Source: Amoebophrya sp. A120
Taxonomy: Eukaryota; Sar; Dinophyceae; Syndiniales; Amoebophryaceae
Assembly (NCBI GenBank): GCA_905178155.1
Contig: CAJINV010000004.1
Location: forward strand, 8,832,411 to 8,896,410
Direction: 5' to 3'
Length of the DNA stretch: 64,000 nucleotides
A program made the position numbers and the translations under genes. Below, one piece after another: positions 44,622 through 56,028 of this stretch (its first letter is position 1; each line of letters opens with the position of its first letter). The notes under the pieces were generated by a model that made no database searches, had not been told where the DNA came from, and saw only the letters and a list, made by a program, of their open reading frames with translations.

Positions 44622-47281
44622 ATGAAGGCGCACGAAGGACATGTCGTACTACTACGCGGCCCACGCAATCGAGTAGTAAGAGGACGACCTACGGGTGGAA
44701 AAATGGCAAGGCACTCTATTCCCGTTCGCCTTGTCACCTTGTTTTCCTTCTTTTCTTTGTACCTCCAGAACGTTCGCGCTCTGAAGTTGTGGAGCTGGAT
44801 CACCGACGGGTGGCTGCCCCGAGTAGTGTGAGCAAAAACGTCCCCACCCCATAGTTGTCATGCTAATCTACACGCTTAAAATCTGTCTCATGCGGAGCCC
44901 CACGAGAAGCATTTTCTAGCCGCTTTTTGGACTTTGTGATGCTCGAATCAGCATGAGCTGCTAGACCTGTGATGCTGCTCCGCTGGCTAAACAGGACTGC
45001 GCTACGTGGCCAAACTTGTCATGCCCAACAGCCAAAGCTTGTTGATTTGTCTAGCAGATTTGCCATCTTGACTACGGGGTGGGGACGTTTTTGCATAGGA
45101 TACCGAGCGGAATTTGTTCTAACGCGAGACTTGTTCGACCCGGTGCGAGACCGCGTGGCCCTCTACCCTCGCGCGTCGCGGGACCTGCAGCTGCGAAACG
45201 CATTGACTGCGGGGGTGGCAGCTGCTGCGCAGGATGACCTTGTTCACGTGCAGCCCCTGGGACGGGCGACCTCCGAGGAGGCACCGAGTCCGACGGGAAC
45301 TGCGATCAATTATGCGGGAACTTCTTCACAAGAAGTACTAGCACCAACTGGTGGAGCAGCTGCTGCTAGAAGGGCTGCTGCTGCTACTGCTGCTCAAGAG
45401 GCGGGTGCTGCTAGTGGAGGTGGTCGTCGTACTGCAGGAGAACACCGAACAAGCGAAACAACTGAGGGGCGCAGCAGTGACGAGAATTCTGGAAGTATTA
45501 ACACGAATCATGCAGAAGCCAGTGCGCCGTCGATGGCCGCCAGCGGGATGATAGTACAACAGGAACAACTACAAGCACAGCCACAGCACGAGTCCGACAA
45601 TAACGATAACCGCAATGACAAGTCGCTCATTCCGCACTGGTTTGATTTCCTGCGTTGCCTCCCCGTGTTCGGGCCCATTTTTCACTCGGGCATGAATCCC
45701 GACGACTTTTCGGATTTCGTGGTGGATCCGAGCTGGGACGTAGCCAGGAAAAAACACTCATCCCCATCCATTTTTTGCATGACAAACACTGCAACGTATG
45801 CACGTTTTGCATGACAAATTGGATGGGGCTGGGTGTTTTTTCCTGGATAGAATGTGCAACACGGGCATTATTCCAGGTGGTTTCCCTGCTTTAACACGGT
45901 AGAGGACCCGGACGAGGGATCCGGGCCCCTGTGCACCGAGCTGACCAACCTGCGCGAGCTTCAGAAAAACTGTCTCTGTTGCTCCGCGACGCTGCTCACC
46001 TGCGGTACGGGCGGCATGCTCGGCACCTTCCCCGACCCGCGCATGATCGGCGTAATTTGGGCGGCCCACGTGGGCGGCTGCGCGGCCTGTCACCTCATGG
46101 TGATCAGTGCGCAGAAGCTGCACGAAAAGTTTCAGCCCGCCGAAGAGAACGACGACGCGGAAACCCGGCCTTGCTGTCTCGGAGTCTGCCGCCTGCGGCA
46201 GCGCCGCCGGCAGCAGGTTCTTGCTGGGGAAGAGGGAGCAGAGGGAGATCTAGAGGCGGATCAGGCCGTTGCTGAGCGTGGTGGCCTTGGACGAGTACAG
46301 CTGCATGCGTGCCGCCGCTGCAGTTCCTTCCTCCGTTCCCACCTGCCGCAAGTCGCCGGTCTGAGTAAGGAATTCAAGCGCCTTCCCCGAAGTAGAGCAG
46401 AGCTTATCAACCGGCGGTTGCCCGAGGGCATCTACCTGCCGGAGGCCGACGACAGCACATTCACCTCACCCCGTCAAGCAGGCGCGCCGGGCACAAGACC
46501 TCTCGTTGCTGGGTTGTGGTGCCTGCAGCTCAGCCCTGCTGACGCCCGCGGTGTGTTCCGCGGCACGGAGGGGGGCGAGGCAGATCCCAATGTTCCGTGC
46601 CCTGTTTGTGCGGAGATGATGGAGCTCCACGGACGAAGATCTCATGAACAGCAATACCGGCCCGGTAAAAATGTTGCTGGGGCTTCATCATCTGCGGTGG
46701 ACACGAGGAGCCGTGGCGGGGAAGGCTCCTCTAGTACTGCAGGTTCAACATCCACTTCTTCATTTCCTTCCCGTTCCAGTATCGGAATTTTGCAGTGCCC
46801 GGGTGAACACGCGATCTGCCGCGGCTGCGCGGAGAATCTCTCCGTCCGCCACATGTGGGAATGCCCCACCTGCCGTGGCTTTGTGGGGGCGCGAACGACG
46901 GTGTGTAGCTCTTTCTCTCGCAGCTGTTCAGTTGACGAAAGACAAGAGCAGCTTCGTGCAAGAGCTGGTCGTGCCGCTGGTGCTGCCTTCAGCGGCCCGC
47001 TCGAGAGGGTGGACGCTGCCGACCCAAGCGAGACGACAGAAGCAGCAGGAAGTGCTGGAGGTACTAGTGCCACGTCGGTGGCGAATGGACGACGCCCATC
47101 TTCGAGGGCCTCGAGGCACTTTGTAGGTTGGGTGCTAGCCGCAGCGCCGGCAGCGGACTCAGCTGCGGCATCGCAGGAGGCGGATCTGTTTTCTCCTCCT
47201 TCATATTGTTCCGGGGCAGCAGGAGCTTTTCAACACGTTCTCGGAGAAGCGAAGCCGGTGCAACAAACCATGACTTTATGA
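44622..47281 (+). CDS. RING-finger protein with N-terminal hydrophobic segment
   Basis: Exons 44622-44823, 45108-45740 and 45855-47281 give 753 residues. A hydrophobic stretch (VRLVTLFSFFSLYLQNV, about 35-51) could be a signal or anchor. A long Ala/Thr/Gln-rich linker follows. A Cys-rich middle (KNCLCCSATLLTCGTGG, GGCAACHLM) may be membrane-associated or metal-binding. The RING-like module has CPVC, then an unusually long Ser/Gly-rich insertion of about 60 residues, then LQCPGEHAICRGC and ECPTC, which gives C3HC4 order. RING proteins are usually ubiquitin E3 ligases. The insertion between the first Cys pair and the rest is odd. Both introns are IEs, one of them the shortest seen. Confidence 0.8.
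44824..45102. mobile_element. Introner element, family B
   Basis: Left end TAGTGTGAGCAAAAACG, right end CGTTTTTGCATAGGATA. Exact flank CCGAG. Removal joins WLPR to AEFVL. Confidence 0.86.
45741..45849. mobile_element. Miniature introner element, family G
   Basis: Only 109 bases, almost all inverted repeat: TAGCCAGGAAAAAACACTCA at the left and GGGTGTTTTTTCCTGGATA at the right, with two TTTTGCATGACAAA motifs inside. Flanks GGACG / GAATG. Removal joins PSWDV to QHGHY. Confidence 0.82.
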
Positions 47282-47935
47282 AAGAAAAACAGTCTGTTTC
47301 TTTTGACTTCTCCATCAAAAGTCTGTTCAAACGAAAACTGAAGCGATTTATATATGATCCCGCGCATGATTCCCAGATGGTGGTGCAGTTGATCGATGCA
47401 CTTTGCGTAGTTTCAAGCCCATCGCCATATGTAAATAGTATAACAATCGGGTAAATAGTAGCTGGAGAAAAGTACTGACTATCTCCTTTTTGTATCTGAT
47501 CTGCAATGTTGATTTCTCTGTGTGATTCCAATTTGATTTTCGATTTTCGGTTTGTTTACTTGAACGTCAAAAATGTCCTTTCATCTGTGTCGTGGGTGGA
47601 AGAATTATATAAGGGGGCATTTTGTCGTGGCTTTCGGTTTCGTCGGGATCATCTAACTAACTAACTATCTGCAAAGGGCACCTATTCGTCCTGGTGGTCC
47701 ATAATGTCGTTCTTAAACGAATGGGTCAGCACTCAACAGCTGCAGCTCTCTGATGGACGTACTCGTCTTCACGACCGTGTTATTCCGCGAAGCAACAATT
47801 CTGTAAATGCATTCCACAGCTTCATCTCTGCAGACCACTTTATCGCGTGGTTTTCTTCTGCGTTTTTTTCAATCGTGAAAAAATAATAACTCTGTTCTTT
47901 TACGCACAAGCTTATACCGTTTTATTTACCACAAA
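47282..47935. other. Intergenic stretch
   Basis: No gene supported. An AACTAACTAACTA run (about 47655) recurs near 32576 and 24675. TTATATAAGGGGG near 47605 resembles a TATA box but is unsupported otherwise. Confidence 0.45.
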
Positions 47936-48597
47936 ATGTCGGCAAACTTGACGCAGACGGTTCTGACTCTGAATAAGGAGTTCGACAAGGCTCAGGACAA
48001 CCTGCACTCGATTGCTATGGAAGTGTCAGAATCGAAATTGACAAAATCGAAAAATTTGTGATGCACAAAATCGATGTCAGTTGGAGCCTCAGTCTCCAAG
48101 TGGCGCATGACAAATTTCGGGAGCACCCAAATCCAGTTTGTCATGCAGTTTGGGCGAAGAAGACTCCTCCTGTCATGCTACCCTGGCAGCACATTTTATA
48201 ACCCTAAACAGGCTCACAATCGGTCTCATTTGCCTGCTCCCCAATACAGGCCTTCAGTGCCCTACATTTTACGCATCACAGATCATTTCGATTTTCTTTG
48301 TTGATTTCGATCCTGACAGTTCCATAATTGCCCAGCTCTGCAGCCAAGCGGAAGAGCGGATCCGCAAGTCGCAGTCGCTGCAAAATGACTTTGCACGGTA
48401 CAGGATATTGGTCTGGTGTTTGTCAACTACATACGAGATGAGTACACATGCATGGCAGTATTTGATGTCATGCAAGTAACTAAAGCTATAGCTCTGTCAA
48501 AAATTCTCTCAGGCAATTCCACCGGCTCTCTGAGCAGACGCGGCAGATCATCACCGCTGCAGAGTCGCTGCAAGACACGGATCCGACACTGAAGTGA
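47936..48597 (+). CDS. Small coiled-coil protein, 83 residues
   Basis: Exons 47936-48024, 48320-48397 and 48513-48597 give MSANLTQTV...DPTLK, 83 residues. Frame and length agree exactly. The whole chain is predicted helical, with heptad-like spacing (LNKEFDKAQDNLHSIAMEV, QAEERIRKSQSLQND, EQTRQIITAAESL). No family recognised; small subunits of vesicle-trafficking or cytoskeletal complexes look like this. Intron 1 is an IE with GT-AG ends; intron 2 is an ordinary GT-AG intron. Confidence 0.75.
48025..48319. mobile_element. Introner element, family H, with GT-AG ends
   Basis: Inverted termini GTCAGAATCGAAATTGAC and TTGATTTCGATCCTGACAG. It starts GT, ends AG and carries the common GCATGACAAATT and TTTGTCATGC motifs. 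Its right half resembles text at about 24460-24490. Confidence 0.8.
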
Positions 48598-49622
48598 AAA
48601 TTTGGTGGTAGCTTGGTTGATCAGGATGACAAATTTGGCTCTGGTGATGTACAAAGAGGTTTTTCTTCAGGGATACTTACTTGTATGATGTGATCGCTCT
48701 ATCGCAACTTAAATTTCGACGTTGTCACACTGTACGGCTGGCAATTAGCAGTAGTTCAGGACTGGGAGAATGAAAGAGAAAATATAAGAATTGGACCGCA
48801 GATTCAGATACTAGTACCCGCTAGTTACTTTGCAGATGAAATAAAATCGTTGTACTTGATCGTGCTAGAGGGCGTTCACCACCAGCGTTTCTTTGTTCAT
48901 CGTTTGTCGTGTTCGTCTTCGTTCTACCGTCGTTCAAAGAAGTCGCTCGCAATCGGTATCGCATTTTTTTTTCGTTCTTAGACGACGTGGTGTGTTTATC
49001 GAGGAAAACAAAATCGTACAGTCGTGCAGGGCCATCAAAATCCCAAGAAAAGTGAGTGCGGTAGTACTTCTCTAGCAAGAAAGTGGTATCAGATTTCAGA
49101 CGAGTCGGTTGCATCTTTTCCACGACATAGGAAATGACGGCTTCGTATTATCATACCTGGTTTTTTCCCAACTCGAATCATTGAACAGGACCTCATTCAG
49201 GACTAGACATTCGTAGCTTAAGTACGTAGAGTAGACCTCCGTTTTTATTCTCAGTCAGAACAGTCGTCTACGTCTTCCTCTTCTTCAGGGTGTTGCTTGA
49301 TTATTTTTACTGGGTGTTGCTACTCCCTTTGCTGATAGACCTCATCGTACGGGTATGTGACTAGGCGTATGTATTTGTATTCTAAAGAGGAATCGAATGC
49401 AGATAATGCGCTTCTAGGATAGGCACGTCACACAACTGTACGTCGACCCCGGTTGGGGGTTTTGCGTCACCTGCTGTGCGGCAACCGCGGTTTCAGTTTC
49501 TGGTGTCCTCGTCTGCGGCAATCATGCACGCGACAAAAACGCGCGTAGCCGTAGGTCATCGAGTGTAGTAACTCGGCAAGGAAGTAGTAGTGCTGAAGAA
49601 GAAGCAGCCAACGCACCACAAA
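48598..49622. other. 1-kb intergenic stretch, nothing recognised
   Basis: AT-rich with short frames and no IE signature. The ATG of the next gene is taken at 49623 (AAAATGG context), although the frame is open to 49590. Confidence 0.5.
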
Positions 49623-52600
49623 ATGGCGTGCTGTGGTTGTTTCCGCGGGGGAGCTGCAAAAAAATCCCAGCAAGAAGTCGAGGAAGAGAACCAGTGGAAA
49701 GAACAACTTTTCTACGAACTGCAGCAGTCCACTGAAAACGCCCGGGAATCGCAAAAACAGCTGCAGCAAGTGGCGAACGAGGTGCAAGCGCTGAGCCAGC
49801 GGGTCAGCAGTGGAGGTGGTTCTCAAGGAGCAGGGGAGAATCATGGTGGCGTTGACGATTTATTTTCCGGCAGACCGACGGGTCATGGTGATGGTGGACA
49901 ACTCTCGTCGTCGTCCGCACCAGGTGGTACCACAACTCGACTCGCAGCAGATTCTGTCGCTGAGGCGAGACTGGAGGACATGCTTGGCGAGCTGTTGAAG
50001 AGATTGTCGTCCTCGAAGGGCCGGAGCCGTGTTTCTGATGGGGACAGAGCTACGAAAAGATCCAAAGCGGGCACCACGACGAGCGGGCCCTCTAAAGAGG
50101 ATGTAGTGGGGAACAAGCAAGATGGGAATGATGACGCGGTAGAGATAATAGACGAAACGTCCCTGAGCAAGGCAAGCAGCAGTTCTACTTCCAGCTCCGC
50201 GACAGATGACAAGAAGGGCCTCAAACAAGCCGGTAGTCTTCAAAATGCTGGTGACAACATTAAGAAGGAAAAGAAGATAAAAACGGTACAACAGAGAGTC
50301 AAGGCGCTCTTCTCGGCGGCCGGGAGATTGAAGAAAGGAACACAGGACAAACGAAAGTCGGCGGTTCAAGCTGAGATTGAAAGGGGAAAAGTGAAAGAGA
50401 ACGTGGGGAAGTTTGAGGACAAAATCGTGGGAGCTGCTGCGAAGAAGAAAGGAGATGGAAAAGTGGGTACTAGTACTACTGTGGTTCCAACTGCTAGTAC
50501 AATAACCCCAAGAACACAAGTAGAGAAAGCAGAAGAAGCAGACGATGACGTCGAAGCAAGTGGAGGAGCTCTTGCAGAATTAGCGGAAGTAGACACCAAA
50601 ACCGCCGTGCCAGTAGGGCCCAAAGGCAAGGTCAGAGAACACATCGGGCTATTTCAGGACAAAATCGCAGAACAGCAATTAAGCCCAAGAGGAGATCCAA
50701 TCGAGAAAAGGTCCTCTCCTCGCAAGAATATCAAACCCAAGCCATTCCTTTCTCGCCAATCTGCTACCATCGTCGACGTGCAGTCGAAAAACCTCAGCCA
50801 TGCGCCGTTGGTCGACGAGCTCCAGCGACTGCTGAAGCGAAGGCAGGAGAAGATGACGCGAGAGAAACTTCGGCTCTCTTCAGTCGATATCAAAGGGGAC
50901 GAGGCGGTTAGCACTACTATCGAGGTGAAAAGCCGCGACTACGGGACCAGACACAGCAGTCAAAGGCACAGCAGTGCAGTCGTTTGCGACGTCAGCTTCG
51001 GGCAGGGTCAGTTCGACATTGAGCCAGATCAGGAGATGTACCGACGGATTATAGCTGCTGGTGGTGCAGCACACGGGACAAGCAAGCACGTTCCGATTCA
51101 CCTGCATCTACCGCATTCTTCGCATAAGCAAGTGGAGAAGAAAAGCGTGGAGCAGGAGCCGGTTGAAGACGTGACATTATCAAGCGACGAGAAGCTGCCA
51201 TCTGTGAGAAAAACAGCAAGCGCGGTCGTCGCTAGCGGTGTTGTGCCGGAAACGGTTGCGGGTGCACAAAAAGAAGTTGTGAAACAGATGCGGAACACGT
51301 TGGAAAGAGGAAGTCCTCGTGCAGGAGGAGCTCCAGGCGCAGCGATCATATCTTCTACCCCGCAGGAGGATAGTATCAGTCCCAGGTCACCGGACACTCA
51401 CTTACCCGTTTCGGCAAGGCAAGCACCACACGAAAAGCCTGCTGCAACATTATCGCCCAGAGTGGTGGTTCGGAATAAAAAGGATGGGTTTTTATCTCCG
51501 CGCGACTTCGTTGACGCGAAAGTTATCACGACCGCAAGGACCTCTACCTCACCTAGATCCGCCACCTCCGCCGAAACGCCGAAAACCAACATAGAAACGA
51601 CGGAATCGTCCCCGGCCGAGTCGTCCACGGATTCGGATGTTGTGCTTGACTTGACGACTGGCATGGGCCAGATTGACGCAGTACAGCAGGAGCATTTCTA
51701 CGACGTCGATGATGACGATTTGAATTGCGACATTGACGCCACAAAGTCCAGACCGAAGTTTTTACCCGAACTCGGAGATAAACTGCGTGCTTCTTCGGTT
51801 GTTTCTATAGAGAGCCCGCGGGTCAGCATGGTGTTGGGGGAAGTGGTTTTGCCCGGCGGAAGAGCAGAAGATGATCCGCCTGCGGCGGAGGTTTTCGAAG
51901 GTACGCCGCGGACCATGTCGTTGGATCTAGATTTGTTTACGACCAAATCCGATATCATTCAGGCGGCGAGAAAGAACCAAACGCTCGCGACCGCGGGGAG
52001 GTATGGTGGTATCAAACCACCAGTGAGTGCGTTATCGTCTCCTAAGCGACCAGGTGGCTTGACGTCAACAACGCCCAGAACAACTGGTGCAGCAGCTCCG
52101 GGTCGTGGCGTTGTTGCTGGCATCAAGCTGCGCTTGACGAAACAGCCCAAGGTGGCTGCGGGGATGAAACAGCCCAACACAGGTGTGGAGGTTTTTTCCG
52201 TGTCGGAGCAGGAACGTCGGCTACAGGCAGTTCCGAAAAGTGGCAAGTCCGTCCGAGAAATGGCAGCTTCGCTTGCGGATCGGATGAGAATGTCGGACGA
52301 AGTTAATAGCGTGTCGTCGACGGGATCGACACATCAACCAAAGACCACCGCGACCCAAATAAAACCAGCGGGTTCGAAAGCGAAGCCTTTTATCAGTCCA
52401 AAGCGTCCTTCAGCTGTTAGTACACGAAAGCCTTCTACGGCGAAAGTCACAGCTGCACCAGTGAAACCGCCACCGGTAGTCCAGGCGATAGACGCAGATA
52501 AAGAACAAGCAGATGAAATTCTGTCTTTACAGGCACCGGAATCCTCAATCGATACACAATCAGAACTCGCTGGACCTCCGGCAGATAATTACAGTGCGTC

Positions 52601-53441
52601 CGTCTTTGCCAAAAGGCCGAAACACCAAGCTCCGGCTCCTGAAAAGGCAATACGAGAAGAAGTGGACAAGGACAACAAGTCCGGCTCTACTTCCTCAGGA
52701 AGCGAAACTATAGCCATGGCCCAACTGGCAGAGAAGCTTACGAAAGAAGATGAAAACAGATTTGACGTGGATTTTCACGTTGAGCACGACGTGGCCACGT
52801 TGAGCACGACACGCTTGCCTCTGGCAGCCGGCCGAGCCGGTCAAGACGCTGACAACGCCTCCTCTGCCTCGTCCGTCGGAGAAAAATTGCGAAAATTGCT
52901 GCATCAGGGTGCGGAAGATCTTCCGGAAGGCGGGACTACCGAGGAGGACATCGGTTCAGACGCGGAGGTGCAGAGCGTGCAGGTGGACCTGGATCCGGAT
53001 TATGACCAGCACGAAGAAGCACTAGCGCCAAGAGGGAAGCAGGCGATGGAAACTACACGACGTAGCAGTACTACTGGTAGAAGTAGAAGAAGCGAACAAG
53101 AAAATAAGCGAGGGAAGAAATCTACACGAGAAGGTACTTCTAGCGGCCCCGCACCAGCACAGCCGCCCAATCATGAAATGGTTCTCCAAATGAATCTGGA
53201 CGCCTTCGCCTTGCGCAGCAGTATGGCGACCACGCATGTTGGTATTACCACCGACGACGCTACTTCTGAGGGAAATGGTATGGAAACGCCACCGGAAAGC
53301 GCTAGAGGTGAGGTGGACTTTTTCTCCCCGCGGGCAGGAGACGGGGGCTTCCTGTTCGGGCCAGATCTGCTTTCGGACATCGTGGATCGGAAAACATTGG
53401 AACAGATCGAGCACGGGCATAGACCTCGTACTCGGAACTGA
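49623..53441 (+). CDS. Large low-complexity protein with Cys-rich N-terminus
   Basis: One uninterrupted frame of 1272 residues. The N-terminus MACCGCFRGGAAKK has a Cys cluster next to basic residues, a usual setting for palmitoylation and membrane attachment. A short coiled coil (about 15-60) follows, then long Ser/Thr/Lys/Glu-rich sequence with many SPR motifs (proline-directed phosphorylation style). Two related segments occur, KVKENVGKFEDKI (about 258) and KVREHIGLFQDKI (about 338). No enzyme domain is visible. A membrane-tethered cytoskeletal or scaffold protein is a guess. With no intron in 3.8 kb it contrasts sharply with the IE-rich genes. Confidence 0.68.
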   Translation: MACCGCFRGGAAKKSQQEVEEENQWKEQLFYELQQSTENARESQKQLQQVANEVQALSQRVSSGGGSQGAGENHGGVDDLFSGRPTGHGDGGQLSSSSAPGGTTTRLAADSVAEARLEDMLGELLKRLSSSKGRSRVSDGDRATKRSKAGTTTSGPSKEDVVGNKQDGNDDAVEIIDETSLSKASSSSTSSSATDDKKGLKQAGSLQNAGDNIKKEKKIKTVQQRVKALFSAAGRLKKGTQDKRKSAVQAEIERGKVKENVGKFEDKIVGAAAKKKGDGKVGTSTTVVPTASTITPRTQVEKAEEADDDVEASGGALAELAEVDTKTAVPVGPKGKVREHIGLFQDKIAEQQLSPRGDPIEKRSSPRKNIKPKPFLSRQSATIVDVQSKNLSHAPLVDELQRLLKRRQEKMTREKLRLSSVDIKGDEAVSTTIEVKSRDYGTRHSSQRHSSAVVCDVSFGQGQFDIEPDQEMYRRIIAAGGAAHGTSKHVPIHLHLPHSSHKQVEKKSVEQEPVEDVTLSSDEKLPSVRKTASAVVASGVVPETVAGAQKEVVKQMRNTLERGSPRAGGAPGAAIISSTPQEDSISPRSPDTHLPVSARQAPHEKPAATLSPRVVVRNKKDGFLSPRDFVDAKVITTARTSTSPRSATSAETPKTNIETTESSPAESSTDSDVVLDLTTGMGQIDAVQQEHFYDVDDDDLNCDIDATKSRPKFLPELGDKLRASSVVSIESPRVSMVLGEVVLPGGRAEDDPPAAEVFEGTPRTMSLDLDLFTTKSDIIQAARKNQTLATAGRYGGIKPPVSALSSPKRPGGLTSTTPRTTGAAAPGRGVVAGIKLRLTKQPKVAAGMKQPNTGVEVFSVSEQERRLQAVPKSGKSVREMAASLADRMRMSDEVNSVSSTGSTHQPKTTATQIKPAGSKAKPFISPKRPSAVSTRKPSTAKVTAAPVKPPPVVQAIDADKEQADEILSLQAPESSIDTQSELAGPPADNYSASVFAKRPKHQAPAPEKAIREEVDKDNKSGSTSSGSETIAMAQLAEKLTKEDENRFDVDFHVEHDVATLSTTRLPLAAGRAGQDADNASSASSVGEKLRKLLHQGAEDLPEGGTTEEDIGSDAEVQSVQVDLDPDYDQHEEALAPRGKQAMETTRRSSTTGRSRRSEQENKRGKKSTREGTSSGPAPAQPPNHEMVLQMNLDAFALRSSMATTHVGITTDDATSEGNGMETPPESARGEVDFFSPRAGDGGFLFGPDLLSDIVDRKTLEQIEHGHRPRTRN

Positions 53442-54127
53442 GTTCTTCGGGATGTTGGTGCTCATTTTGATAGTAGCAGTAAGCTGAAATTTTTTAGGAC
53501 AATTGGTGTCTGCTTTACTTCAATATAGGACAATCTGAAGACTTAGACTGCGCGACAGACTGTGAGTCTTGTTTGGCGCAAAAAACAACGCGGCAAAGCA
53601 CGAGAAGTGACGTCATCGTGTTCTTTAGTCTCATTACATTTTCGGTATAAGTCTTTGTATGTTGCAACAGGAAAGCAACGCCGCGCTCCTTGTTCTGGTC
53701 ACCACGAGGATCGTCAGTAGAATGCACCACTGGTTAGAAGTATTTCTACCGCAAAAGAAAAGGCTCATGCTGATGACAGACGATCATGCACCAGGTCTAG
53801 ATTTTGATGTTGTGACGCTCGAACCAAGGATCCTTCACTTGCAGCATTTGCAAGCTTTTTTTTTTCTAGGATGCAAGTAGTTGGAAATCTTCATGAGCAG
53901 CGATGAACAACACATCATTTTTCGGCAACAAAAAGTACTAAGTAGAACACACCAGCATAGGCGTGCTGGGAGTATTTTCCTCGCCAGAGTAAACTTTTTT
54001 TGTCCACCGACTAGAACCCCTCCTGGCAGTGGGACTCCAAAAAAACCTTTTTGTGATTCGTATAACCCATAATTTGGCCGATTGACATTGAAGCAGCTGA
54101 TCTGAAACTAGCTACCTTTCCTACAAA
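53442..54127. other. Intergenic stretch, nothing recognised
   Basis: AT-rich; short frames only; no IE signature. Confidence 0.5.
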
Positions 54128-56028
54128 ATGGTCGTGACCCGTTCCCCCCTCCACCCCCGAACGCTCGCGAAGGCGCTGACTGTCCTCGCACTCACGACTA
54201 CTCAGCACCTGGTAGATGCGAAGAAGAAGGGGAACAAGAAGAAAAATGCGAAACCCAGCTACTCAGAAGATAACATACCACCCGGCGGCGCGAACTACGA
54301 CGACATTCTTGGCGGTGGGGGAAAGGGAGGACTTGGGGGCCTCGGCGGACTCGGCGGAGACGACGGGTATGGGGATTTGTTCAAGCCAGAAACCAACTGC
54401 CCAGTTTTCACGTGCCCAAAAGGACAGAAGCCGGTGCAGAAGGGTGGGAGTAAAAAGAAGGACTTCCCGGTGGTTTACGGTTGCGACGCGAGTTCCTTTG
54501 ACATGATGATGATGCTGGATCCGAGTAATCTAAACGGCGCGAAAAAGGGGGGAACCAGGGAAAAATTGTGGAAGGTATAATAAAGTAGAGCTGCTGCAAA
54601 TTGTTAGTGCAATTGGAGGTTGCGATCATGCATGATTGACAAAACACAACTCATACTATGCCTGATGCTTTTTCCGCATCGCGATCTCATACACTACGAA
54701 AAATTATCAGTGTTGTGTCGGGCGGGACATCGGACAGCAAACTTGCGTATCAAATGCAAAAATGTCTGGGTCTGGAAGAATGCAAGTTTGTCATGCTTGT
54801 CTGGCATGACTCGAGAATCTGTGTTGCATAGCCACGAAGAGGCCCTCTTACCTGTCATGCAAAAACGCAGTTTGCCATGCGGAATACGTAAGACATGGCA
54901 GCCAAAAAATTCGTCATGCGTAGCTGCGTATTGCAGTGCGTTTATCATTCACTTTCAGCATTACAAGTTTCCAGACCGAGACATATTTGCAATCCATATT
55001 GCGGCAGAACGAAGAAAGAGATAGAGGACGACTTTGGCACATGTACAAACAAGAAATGCAAGGGAGATAAGAACTGCAAAATGAACGCACAATTCGGTTC
55101 CATGATGTCCGGGGGAATCAGTGGCGACAAATGCGACGAGTATAGGGATATTTAAACAACTACGTGAATTTAAATTTTTTTCTATTTTGTCATGCGGTGC
55201 ATGCACGAGCACGAATCTTCTGAGCAGTGTGTCAATCAATCTGTGTAGCTGCATCATGTTTAATACATATACAACATTATCATCCAGGTACAACAAATCC
55301 CAAGCAGCGAACTGCGAGTGCGTTCCGGAGGATGACACGCAAGACTCCTTCAAAAAAGCTTTGAAGGGTTTCTACGGGATTTTTGCAAAAGAGAAACTGC
55401 CGAAGGACGGCGGCGAAATCGACGACCAGTGGATGTCCGAAACGGTGTACAAAAGCTTCAAGAAGGGACAAGAGCCGAAGATCTGGTAATTTTTGATTAA
55501 AAACTTGACAAAATTGACACGAATGGAAACGAAGTAGTACCACAGCATGACAAAGAATAAGAAAAACACTTCTTTTGGGTGGAAAAATTTCTGCATTTGA
55601 CAAAAAACTCCTTAAAAACAGGAACGCTCTGTTCACAAAATACTCCTCCAATCTCCGGCACGAGGACAAGCCGAAGCCAAAATACGACTACCCGCCCCCC
55701 ATGGACGAGGACCTGCCGGATATGAAAACCTCCAGTAGTTCTGCGGATGCGAAGAAAAACACAGAAAAACCGGCAAAAACCTCCAGCACATATGAACTGC
55801 AAAAGTATCGTACTCGTAGAAATGCATGACAAATTCCCTCAGCGTGAGAAATATAATTTGTCATGCGGATTTAGCTTGAGACGAAAATTTGTAATGCATG
55901 ATTGCGATTACTACGAGTGCGATACTTTTGCACAGGATAGCACAACCACCACCACGATGCCCGGGGATGACGACTTTGGGGCGACGCTTGGGGGGGACGA
56001 AGAACTAGTCGAAGATGTGGAGTTGTAA
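54128..56028 (+). CDS. Secreted group XII phospholipase A2-like protein, His replaced
   Basis: Exons 54128-54574, 54711-54747, 55004-55139, 55288-55485, 55622-55790 and 55945-56028 give 356 residues. An N-terminal hydrophobic stretch to about residue 31 is a likely signal peptide. A Gly-rich linker (GGLGGLGGLGG) precedes CPVFTCPKGQKP. At 150 the sequence CCVGRDIGQQTCG keeps the spacing of the group XII signature CC-x2-HD-x6-CG, followed by a Cys after 13 more residues. The active-site His position is Arg154; Asp155 is kept and one Cys is Gly. Active members hydrolyse phospholipids with His/Asp and Ca; one vertebrate group XII member also lacks the His and is inactive. I infer a non-catalytic secreted binding protein. 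The tail is acidic and Thr-rich. Introns: three GT-AG, two IEs. Confidence 0.72.
54748..54998. mobile_element. Introner element, family A, opposite orientation to 62390
   Basis: Exact flank TTGCG. The interior is similar to the reverse complement of the copy at 62390. It lies inside the conserved TCG of the PLA2-like signature. Confidence 0.87.
55791..55939. mobile_element. Introner element, family D
   Basis: Starts TATGAACTGCAAAAGTATCG and ends CTTTTGCACAGGATA. Exact flank GCACA. Removal joins KTSST to TTTMPG. Confidence 0.87.
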
